Shown piece by piece: positions 8,395-15,571 of a DNA stretch of 64,000 nucleotides. The notes beneath the pieces are model-generated. The model had not been told where the DNA came from. It was given only the letters and a program-made list of their open reading frames with translations, and did not search any database. Numbering within the stretch: position 1 is the stretch's first letter; each line of letters opens with the position of its first letter. Where the stretch lies: NCBI GenBank assembly GCA_045592585.1, contig JAZNVB010000026.1, positions 1 to 64,000 of the forward strand, in the 5' to 3' direction. The translations under genes and the position numbers were made by a program. Source of the stretch: SIG440 sp045592585. GTDB taxonomy: Bacteria > Bacillota > Clostridia > Monoglobales > Monoglobaceae.

Positions 8395-8947
8395 TACATC
8401 GTTTAAATGGAATGGCAGCCTTTCAAAGCGGAATACTACAAAGTATATTATTTTGCATCACCGTGCAGGCTTGGGTGATGTGCAAAGCATCCATACAGGG
8501 CATCTTGCAAGGGGCTGGAGTGGAATAGGATATCACTTTTATATCCGCAAGGACGGCAAAGTTTTTAGGGGGCGTCCCATTGGAACAGTGGGTGCTCATT
8601 GTACGGGGTATAACGATAAAAGCTTAGGAGTTTGCTTTGAAGGGAACTTTGAAAAAGACAATGTATCCGGTGCCCAGCTTAAATCGGGGAGAGAGCTTAT
8701 CTCGCATCTTAAAAATCTGTACCCCGATGCAGAAATTGTGCGGCACAAAGACTTTCAGAGTACGGCGTGTCCCGGGAAGAACTTTCCCTTTGAGGAAATC
8801 AAAAAAGGAGAATGTAATATGACAGTTGACGAGGCTATAGAAATTATTCAGGCAAAAGCGGGGCTTGAGGACGAAACAATTGAGTTTTTGCTGTGCTATA
8901 AGTATGGCGAAGAACTGGTTGTTAAGATTGCTCAGGCAATATTTTAG
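8375..8947 (+). CDS. N-acetylmuramoyl-L-alanine amidase (phage endolysin)
   Basis: A 190-residue amidase_2/PGRP-type enzyme that cuts the lactyl-amide bond between muramic acid and the stem peptide. Visible features are the Zn ligand region IILHH near residue 28, GIGYHFYIRKDGKVFRGRP, AHCTGYND, and the C-terminal Zn ligands in VRHKDFQSTACPGKNF (about 125-140). A helical tail (about 145-190) with DEAIEIIQAKAGL may be a small cell-wall or oligomerisation module. It overlaps the holin gene, forming a holin-lysin lysis cassette at the end of the tail module. Confidence 0.88.
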   Translation: MPLKIIDTSFKWNGSLSKRNTTKYIILHHRAGLGDVQSIHTGHLARGWSGIGYHFYIRKDGKVFRGRPIGTVGAHCTGYNDKSLGVCFEGNFEKDNVSGAQLKSGRELISHLKNLYPDAEIVRHKDFQSTACPGKNFPFEEIKKGECNMTVDEAIEIIQAKAGLEDETIEFLLCYKYGEELVVKIAQAIF

Positions 8948-8953
8948 CACAAA

Positions 8954-9031
8954 TTTCCACCTGTGTTCATTGACATATATGACTTAATACAGTATAATAT
9001 ATGAAAAATGGGAGGTGAACACAGGTGGAAA
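8954..9031. repeat. 16-bp perfect inverted repeat bracketing the recD2 promoter
   Basis: TTTCCACCTGTGTTCA (8954-8969) is the exact reverse complement of TGAACACAGGTGGAAA (9016-9031). The 46-bp interval between the arms holds the complete -35/-10 promoter. The right arm includes the GTG start of recD2 (9025), and the SD runs into it. The left arm lies upstream of -35, so the pair cannot form a hairpin in the recD2 transcript; a DNA-level role is more likely. The layout resembles phase-variable invertible promoters. Confidence 0.75.
8970..8998 (+). promoter_or_regulatory. Consensus sigma-A promoter of recD2
   Basis: TTGACA (8970-8975), a 17-bp spacer and TATAAT (8993-8998) match the vegetative consensus at all twelve positions. 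It lies between two 16-bp inverted repeat arms. The predicted transcript begins close to 9005 with a short leader containing the SD GGGAGG. Confidence 0.85.
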
Positions 9032-11217
9032 AAATCGACGGTGTAATTGAAGATGTAATATACGAAAATCAGTCAAACGGTTATACTGTTTGTGATATTT
9101 CCTCCGGTGGACACCTTTATACATTAACGGGATATATGCCGGGTATTTCAGAGGGCGAGAGGATTACCGCAGTTGGTGATTGGAAAAACCACCCCGAATA
9201 TGGTCAGCAGTTCAGTGTAAGCAGCTTTGAAAGGCTGATGCCCGAATCAGAAAGTGAGATTGAACTTTATCTCGGCTCGGGAATTCTGCCCCATGTTGGA
9301 AAAGCCACCGCAAGACGGATTGTGGAGGCTTTTGGCACAGATGCTCTTGAGGTTATTGAAAAAGAGCCCGAAAGACTGACTCGGATTAAAGGGATTTCAC
9401 TTGCCAAGGCTCATGAAATATACAAGAGGTTTGTTGAACAGATTGGTCTTAAAAATATTGTTGTATTTTTTCAACGGTTTGGTGTGTCGCCAAATCTTGC
9501 AATAAAGGCGTACCGCACCTTTGGAGAAAATATAATAAAATTTGCCGGCGAAAATCCCTTTATCCTCAGCGGTATTGATGGGTTTACATTTAAAATCTGT
9601 GACAAAATCCGCGAGGAGATGCAGCTTCCGCTGAATTTTGCACCAAGAGTGTGTTCGGGGGTTACAAGCACCCTTCTTAATGCCGGGTATTTAAGCGGTC
9701 ACACATTTTTGCCAAAACCAACTCTTATAGCACAGACAAAGGCGGCTTTGGAGATTGATGCAGGCGAGGCAGAAGATGCTGTTGCACAGCTCTGCCTTAA
9801 GGGTGAGCTGATTGTGGAGAACCATGAAGAATTTGATGCGGTGTATTTAAAGACCTTTTATGATGCGGAACGGGGCGTTGCTTCAAGACTGCGTGAAATG
9901 AGTGGTCTGATTTTTGAAACAAACCGCCGCGAGGCAGAGGAGTTGATTGAAAGAGCTGAGGCAGAAAGCGGCATAGTTCTGGCAGATACCCAAAGAGATG
10001 CGATTTTTGCCTGCTTTGAAAATTCGGCTATGGTAATCACCGGTGGCCCCGGTACAGGAAAGACCACAATAATCAATACAATAATAAATATAATGATGCG
10101 TCAGGGCAAAAGAATTGCTTTGGCGGCACCTACCGGCAGAGCAGCCAAGCGAATGACCGAGGTCTGCGGAATGGAGGCAAAAACCATCCACCGACTGCTT
10201 GAAAATATGCCATCCGAGGGTGGTTCGGTCTGCTTTGGCAGAAACGAAAAAAATAAGCTTGAATGTGACATACTGATTGTTGATGAGATGTCGATGGTTG
10301 ATGTTTTGCTTATGCATAGTCTTTTGCTTGCGTTGCCCCAAAATGCACGGCTGATAATGGTTGGCGATTGCGACCAGCTTCCGGCAGTTGGGGCAGGGAA
10401 TGTGCTTAAGGATATTATCGAAAGCGAGAGCCTGGAGTGTGTAAAGCTTACCGAAATATTCAGGCAGGCAAAGGAGAGTATGATTGTTGTTAATGCTCAC
10501 CGCATAAACCGTGGCGAGATGCCCTTTTGCAACGACCCTGACAATGACTTCTTTATGGTAAAATGTTCAGACCCCGACAAGCTTTGCGAAACCATTGCCG
10601 ATTTGTGTGAACGGCGAATACCCAAAACATATGGGGTTGACAGCATTTCTCAAATTCAGGTGCTTACACCAACCAGAAAATCGGTTATCGGGGTGCAGAG
10701 CCTTAACGAAATTCTGCAAAGGAGGCTCAATCCCAAACAGATGCGGATTTCTGAAAAAACGGTTGGTAGCTATACCTTCCGTATTGGCGACAAGGTTATG
10801 CAGAATAAAAACAATTATAACTTAGAGTGGACACGTCTTTCTGATTTGGAAAAAGGTCAGGGGGTGTTTAACGGCGACGTTGGATTTGTAACCGATATAA
10901 ATGTCCCAAAACAGACCCTAACGGTTCTTTTTGACGACCGCAAGGTGGTTTATGACTTTATGGGTCTTGACGAGCTGGAGCTTGCCTATGCGGTGACGGT
11001 TCACAAAAGTCAGGGCAGTGAGTTTGATGTGGTTATAATGCCGATTTTTGACACTCACCGCCTGCTGATGACACGCAATCTGCTTTACACTGCCATAACC
11101 CGTGCCAAAAAGCTGGTTATACTTGTGGGTAAGGAAGAGATTTTGAAACAGTTTGTTGATAATAACAATGTGCTAATGCGTTTTTCAGGACTTAAGGAAA
11201 AGTTAATGATAAGATAG
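9025..11217 (+). CDS. recD2: RecD2-type SF1B DNA helicase
   Basis: A 730-residue ATP-dependent 5'-3' DNA helicase, RecD2 type (not part of RecBCD), implicated in replication-fork integrity and repair in Bacillota. It has an N-terminal OB-like region (YENQSNGYTV...LTGYMP), helix-hairpin-helix-like segments around residues 100-200, Walker A GGPGTGKTT near 340, Walker B LIVDEMSMVD near 415, the GDCDQLPAVG motif, and the C-terminal helicase motif VHKSQGSEFDVVI near 658 followed by YTAITRAKKLV. The GTG start at 9025 is preceded by GGGAGG. It has its own strong promoter. Length matches the family. Confidence 0.95.
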   Translation: MEKIDGVIEDVIYENQSNGYTVCDISSGGHLYTLTGYMPGISEGERITAVGDWKNHPEYGQQFSVSSFERLMPESESEIELYLGSGILPHVGKATARRIVEAFGTDALEVIEKEPERLTRIKGISLAKAHEIYKRFVEQIGLKNIVVFFQRFGVSPNLAIKAYRTFGENIIKFAGENPFILSGIDGFTFKICDKIREEMQLPLNFAPRVCSGVTSTLLNAGYLSGHTFLPKPTLIAQTKAALEIDAGEAEDAVAQLCLKGELIVENHEEFDAVYLKTFYDAERGVASRLREMSGLIFETNRREAEELIERAEAESGIVLADTQRDAIFACFENSAMVITGGPGTGKTTIINTIINIMMRQGKRIALAAPTGRAAKRMTEVCGMEAKTIHRLLENMPSEGGSVCFGRNEKNKLECDILIVDEMSMVDVLLMHSLLLALPQNARLIMVGDCDQLPAVGAGNVLKDIIESESLECVKLTEIFRQAKESMIVVNAHRINRGEMPFCNDPDNDFFMVKCSDPDKLCETIADLCERRIPKTYGVDSISQIQVLTPTRKSVIGVQSLNEILQRRLNPKQMRISEKTVGSYTFRIGDKVMQNKNNYNLEWTRLSDLEKGQGVFNGDVGFVTDINVPKQTLTVLFDDRKVVYDFMGLDELELAYAVTVHKSQGSEFDVVIMPIFDTHRLLMTRNLLYTAITRAKKLVILVGKEEILKQFVDNNNVLMRFSGLKEKLMIR

Positions 11218-11294
11218 CTTAATGTCAAAAGATGTCTGCGTAAAAAAATTACACGTTTGACACTTTTATAAATTGAAAAGTAAAGGAGATTCCA

Positions 11295-13469
11295 ATGATT
11301 AACTTAATTTTAATGACAATTTCTTATGGGGCGCTGCTTATTATGCTGATGCCGAAAACTATGATTGGTATTATTTCAACATCTGCGGTATTTGTTACCG
11401 GGCTTATTCTGATAGTTCATAAAAAGGTTTATAGGAGAGCTTTTTTGAAAAGTAATCCCAAATTTTTTGTTTCAATTGCTACAGTAATGGCTATATGCCT
11501 TGGGATCTTATTCTATACCAGATGGGTTTCATCTTCTAAAATTAAGGTGCTTGCCGATATATTACATATGCCGACAGAGCTAATGCTGTTTGTTGGTTCC
11601 CTGTTGCTGGTGTTGATATCGGTTTATTTTATTGTCGTAGGATTACAGATAATATTTAAAAGACTTTCAAATAACGAACCTCAAAATGGTTTTCAGGTAA
11701 ATTTGAAAATTGTTCTTATTGTTGCTGCTGCAACGGTTGTTTTGTCCCAATTTATGATTAATGCCTCTATATTATCGATGGGTTGCTTGAAATTGTGTGT
11801 TGGTATATTGATTGTGTCGGTAGTTATTCTTTTATGTTATTCTTTATCTGGAAGAATCGTTTTGTCTAATATTATAGGGTCTGGAATATTTATGGTTATT
11901 TCGACAATAAATGTGTATGTTTATAATTTCCGAGAACGCTTATTTGCGCCTGCAGATGTTTTTTCCGTAGGTACTGGATTAAATGTTGCAGAAAATTATA
12001 GTTTATTTCCCATTCCTCTTGAAATATTTGCAGGCTGGGGATTTTATGTTGCAATGATGACACTTTTTTATCCTCTGTTGCGAAAATTTTTTGGGAGTAT
12101 AACGGTAAAAAGAAGAATTCTTGTACTGGTGGCCTGTATAATTTGCTCTACTGCGACTTCCTTTTATGCTCACAATATTAAAACATATCATTGGCAAAAT
12201 GAAGGAGCTGTGCATAATGGTTACATTTTGGATTTTGTATCCAAATTTAAGGAGATTTATGTGCCGGAGCCGGAAAATTACAGTGTCGTACAGATTAAAG
12301 AGCTTGCTGATCAATATGCGTTAATTTTCGATGAAAATAAAGTTGGGAAAAAGAAGCCTCCGCATATTATTGTAATTATGGATGAGGCATATTCTGATTT
12401 AAGGGTTAACGGCAATTTTTCAACCAACACAGAGGTAACGCCGTTTATTTCTTCGCTTAAAGAAAATACCGTTTCCGGATATGCTTTAGCTTCTGTTTAT
12501 GGTGGTAATACAGCTAATTCTGAGTATGAATTTCTTACAGGGAACTCGTTTGCGTATTTGGCTCCCGATGTTGTTCCATATCAGCAATATATTAAATCTT
12601 CAGCATATTCGATGGTTTCTTATTTGAGGTCAACGTATAACTACAAATGCATAGCGATGCATCCGTTTAATTTAAGCGGTTGGAATCGCCCTGTTGCATA
12701 TAAATATTTAGGTTTTGAAGAGTGTTATTTTCTGGATGACTTTCCGCAGGAGGAGTATATCAGAGAATATGTCAGTGATCAGGAAATGTTTGAAACTTTG
12801 ATAAAAACATATGAAACCAACAAGGATGCTCCGTTGTTTATATTTGGTGTGACTATGCAAAACCACGGCGGATATAACTATACAGGTGAAAACTATACAC
12901 AACATATCTGCTTAACTGATTATGAAGATTTTTTGGATGTTGAACAATATCTTTCGTTGATTTATGAAACAGACAAAGCGGTAGAGTATTTGCTTAGCTA
13001 TTTTCAAAATGTGGGCGAAGATGTAATAGTTGTATTTTTTGGTGACCATCAACCTAAAATTGATGAAGCTTTCTATGAAACAATCAGCGAAACACCATCG
13101 GCTACATTGGATGAACAAGAAAATAGGTATAAGGTGCCCTTCTTTATTTGGTCGAATTACGATATTGAAGAAAAATATATAAATTGTACAAGCCTGAACT
13201 ATTTATCAAATTTTGTTTATGACATTGCCGGAATTGATTTGCCACCATACAACCGATTTTTATCGGAAATGCAATCAGTAATTCCTTCTATTAATGCAAA
13301 TGGTTTCTACTCCTTAGATGCTAAATGTTATTTGCCGTTTGAAAAGGCTAATATAGAAGAACAAAGATGGTTAGGCTTGTATGAAAACCTGCAATATAAT
13401 AATATTTTTGATGAAACACATAGAAATGAAAAGATGTTTCCTGTGTTGGAGGAAGAAATTTTACGCTGA
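11295..13469 (+). CDS. LTA synthase family sulfatase-fold membrane enzyme
   Basis: A 724-residue protein with several N-terminal transmembrane segments (about residues 1-330) and an extracellular alkaline-phosphatase/sulfatase-fold domain. Motifs seen are HIIVIMDEAYSDLR (first metal site), GGNTANSEYEFLTG with the expected catalytic Thr near residue 415, TMQNHGGYNY, and VVFFGDHQPK (metal-binding Asp/His). The family transfers glycerol-phosphate or similar groups to lipoteichoic acid or other glycans outside the cell. The gene is visibly more AT-rich than recD2 and enolase around it, hinting at horizontal acquisition. SD AAGGAG lies 8 nt before the ATG. Substrate cannot be told from sequence. 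Confidence 0.85.
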   Translation: MINLILMTISYGALLIMLMPKTMIGIISTSAVFVTGLILIVHKKVYRRAFLKSNPKFFVSIATVMAICLGILFYTRWVSSSKIKVLADILHMPTELMLFVGSLLLVLISVYFIVVGLQIIFKRLSNNEPQNGFQVNLKIVLIVAAATVVLSQFMINASILSMGCLKLCVGILIVSVVILLCYSLSGRIVLSNIIGSGIFMVISTINVYVYNFRERLFAPADVFSVGTGLNVAENYSLFPIPLEIFAGWGFYVAMMTLFYPLLRKFFGSITVKRRILVLVACIICSTATSFYAHNIKTYHWQNEGAVHNGYILDFVSKFKEIYVPEPENYSVVQIKELADQYALIFDENKVGKKKPPHIIVIMDEAYSDLRVNGNFSTNTEVTPFISSLKENTVSGYALASVYGGNTANSEYEFLTGNSFAYLAPDVVPYQQYIKSSAYSMVSYLRSTYNYKCIAMHPFNLSGWNRPVAYKYLGFEECYFLDDFPQEEYIREYVSDQEMFETLIKTYETNKDAPLFIFGVTMQNHGGYNYTGENYTQHICLTDYEDFLDVEQYLSLIYETDKAVEYLLSYFQNVGEDVIVVFFGDHQPKIDEAFYETISETPSATLDEQENRYKVPFFIWSNYDIEEKYINCTSLNYLSNFVYDIAGIDLPPYNRFLSEMQSVIPSINANGFYSLDAKCYLPFEKANIEEQRWLGLYENLQYNNIFDETHRNEKMFPVLEEEILR

Positions 13470-13505
13470 CAAATAAAAAATGTATCAGAAATTGACAAAA
13501 TAATG

Positions 13506-13529
13506 GGGAGGGTGTACAGAAGCCCTCCC
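13506..13529. terminator. Bidirectional hairpin between convergent genes
   Basis: GGGAGGG (13506-13512) pairs with CCCTCCC (13523-13529), loop 10 nt, located between the ends of the LTA-synthase-like gene (+) and the DUF2383 gene (-). The flanking sequence is AT-rich but without a strong T-run on either strand, so it is a plausible but not perfect shared terminator. Confidence 0.55.
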
Positions 13530-13558
13530 TTATGTTATTAGTTGACATATAACAGTTC

Positions 13559-13993
13559 TTACAAATAACATCTTATATCCGCCGCCAGATCGTCTTCCAG
13601 CTTGATTAAACGCTTGGTGATGTCCTTTGCATCCTCGGATGCGGCTTCGTATTGGTTAAGGTATTTATTAAGAGATTTTGTTCCCATATCGCAGCCGTCG
13701 GTAATCAGGTCGGCAATCTTTGCGTCAGTTTCGTCAACGGCAAGCATCATATTTGTTTTCAGCCAGGACATACTCTGTGCCATAATGTTGGGTTCTTTGC
13801 CACATTCGTCACATTCGTTAAGGATTGAATGTGTTTCGCTGCCCAGCTTTTGATGTGCCTCTTTGGAGCTTATAAGAATTTTCTTGAATTTTTCGTCCTT
13901 CACTCTGTCAAGAACCTCGTCAATTGAATTGACCCCCATTTTAATTCCTGCGTTACATTCCTTTAAAAGTTCAACGGTATCGTGATTTATCAT
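13559..13993 (-). CDS. DUF2383 family four-helix-bundle protein
   Basis: A 144-residue, almost entirely helical protein with the look of the DUF2383 (ferritin-like) family: helices about 5-30, 35-60, 75-100 and 110-140 with regularly placed Glu, Asp and His. It has CDECGKEP near residue 63 in the loop between helices 2 and 3, an unusual short Cys pair. Members are found in stress and sporulation contexts; activity is not established. The start ATG at 13993 (MINHD) has a well-spaced SD (AGAAGGATG); an ATG three codons earlier overlaps that SD. Confidence 0.7.
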   Translation of the reverse strand: MINHDTVELLKECNAGIKMGVNSIDEVLDRVKDEKFKKILISSKEAHQKLGSETHSILNECDECGKEPNIMAQSMSWLKTNMMLAVDETDAKIADLITDGCDMGTKSLNKYLNQYEAASEDAKDITKRLIKLEDDLAADIRCYL

Positions 13994-14099
13994 TTTTATC
14001 ATCCTTCTTTCTTTTTTAAAAGTAGTATGTCCTTTTTGTATATAAAAAATTCAAAATCTGTGCATACTGTTAAAAATTGAAATTTAAGGAGGAAATGAA

Positions 14100-15416
14100 A
14101 TGAAGGATTACATTGCCATTGAAGGAATCGTTGCAAGAGAAATTTTAGACTCCCGCGGAAACCCCACTGTGGAGGTGGAGGTGTATGTGGAGGGCGACTA
14201 TGTGGGTCGTGCAGCGGTGCCTTCGGGTGCATCAACAGGTGCTTTTGAGGCGTATGAACTCAGGGATGGTGAAGGCAACAGATACATGGGTCAGGGTGTT
14301 TTAAAGGCGGTTAAAAACATCAATAACGAAATTGCCGACGAGCTTTTGGGGTATAACGTTCTTGATCAGGTGGATATTGACAAAATGCTGATAAAGCTGG
14401 ACGGAACTCCAAATAAGTCGCGCCTTGGTGCAAACGCCTGCCTTGCTGTGTCGCTTGCCTGTGCCAAGGCAGCATCGGCGGCTTTGGGGCTTAGCCTTTA
14501 CAGTTATATCGGTGGTGTTAATGCCAAAGTTTTACCCGTGCCCATGATGAACATTATCAACGGCGGCAAGCACGCAGATAACTCAATCAGTTGTCAGGAA
14601 TTTATGATTATGCCTGTTGGTGCAAAAACCTTTCGTCAAGCACTTCAGTGGTGTGCCGAGGTATTTCATACCCTTAAAAAAATATTGAAGGAAAAGGGTT
14701 ATTCAACGGCTGTGGGCGACGAGGGCGGCTTTGCTCCCAATCTTGAATCCGACGAGGATGCGGTTAAACTGATTGTGCACGCCATAGAACGGGCAGGCTT
14801 TAAACCCTACGACGATTTCAGGATTGCTCTTGACCCTGCATCCACCGAGATGTATGAGGAGGCAAAGAAAAAAGGCGAGGCAGGAAAGTATTATTTCTGG
14901 AAGACCGATAAAATGCTCTCCCGTGAAGAGATGGTTGAATTCTGGGCAGACTGGGCAGGAAAGTATCCGATTATTTCGATTGAGGACGGTATGGCAGAGG
15001 AGGACTGGGAAGGCTGGGATATGCTGACCAAACGTCTTGGCAACAAAATTCAGCTTGTGGGCGATGATTTGTTCGTTACCAATACCGAGCGTCTTAAAAA
15101 GGGTATCAGCTTAGATGTGGCAAACTCTATTCTGATAAAGGTAAATCAGATAGGAACTCTTACCGAAACCTTAGAAGCTATCGAAACTGCCAACCGTGCA
15201 GGATATACTGCAGTAACTTCCCACCGAAGCGGCGAAACCGAGGATACCACCATTGCAGACATTGCCGTGGCAACAAATTCGGGTCAGATAAAGACAGGTG
15301 CGCCATCCCGTACCGACCGCACAGCAAAATACAACCGACTGCTGAGAATTGAGGAAGAGCTTGGCGAGGCTGCAGTCTATCCAGGGCTTGATGCATGGTT
15401 TAATTTGAAAAAATAA
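14100..15416 (+). CDS. eno: Enolase (phosphopyruvate hydratase)
   Basis: A 438-residue glycolytic enzyme converting 2-phosphoglycerate to phosphoenolpyruvate with Mg2+. The family signature is intact: AREILDSRGNPTVEVEV at the N-terminus, PSGASTGAFEAYELRD, NIINGGKHADN, EGGFAPN, the metal-binding SIEDGMAEEDW, and SHRSGETEDTTIADIAVA near residue 374. SD AAGGAGG lies 8 nt before the ATG. It stands alone between a minus-strand gene and spoIIE, not in a glycolytic operon. Confidence 0.98.
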   Translation: MKDYIAIEGIVAREILDSRGNPTVEVEVYVEGDYVGRAAVPSGASTGAFEAYELRDGEGNRYMGQGVLKAVKNINNEIADELLGYNVLDQVDIDKMLIKLDGTPNKSRLGANACLAVSLACAKAASAALGLSLYSYIGGVNAKVLPVPMMNIINGGKHADNSISCQEFMIMPVGAKTFRQALQWCAEVFHTLKKILKEKGYSTAVGDEGGFAPNLESDEDAVKLIVHAIERAGFKPYDDFRIALDPASTEMYEEAKKKGEAGKYYFWKTDKMLSREEMVEFWADWAGKYPIISIEDGMAEEDWEGWDMLTKRLGNKIQLVGDDLFVTNTERLKKGISLDVANSILIKVNQIGTLTETLEAIETANRAGYTAVTSHRSGETEDTTIADIAVATNSGQIKTGAPSRTDRTAKYNRLLRIEEELGEAAVYPGLDAWFNLKK

Positions 15417-15493
15417 TATAATTAAATAAAATACAACACTTTTTCACCTTTTTTGCAAGAAAAAGTTTTACAAATTTTTCCAGACGCTATTCT

Positions 15494-15527
15494 TTCGACA
15501 TTTATCTTTATATCCGGCAGGTATACT
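15494..15527 (+). promoter_or_regulatory. Spo0A-type box and promoter upstream of spoIIE
   Basis: TTCGACA (15494-15500) is the reverse complement of the Spo0A box core TGTCGAA. A -10-like TATACT (15522-15527) lies 21 bp downstream, so the box occupies the -35 region, as in Spo0A-activated sigma-A promoters of sporulation operons. The spoIIE ATG is 45 nt further on. Nothing else of note was seen in 15417-15571. Confidence 0.6.
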
Positions 15528-15571
15528 GAAGAAAATAACCAATATGGCGGATTACAAAGGAGAAAGATATT

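Noticed and set aside
8947..9031. The inverted repeat at the end of the phage module read as a prophage attachment site
   Set aside because: Attachment cores are direct repeats at the two prophage ends; this is an inverted repeat and no integrase is visible.
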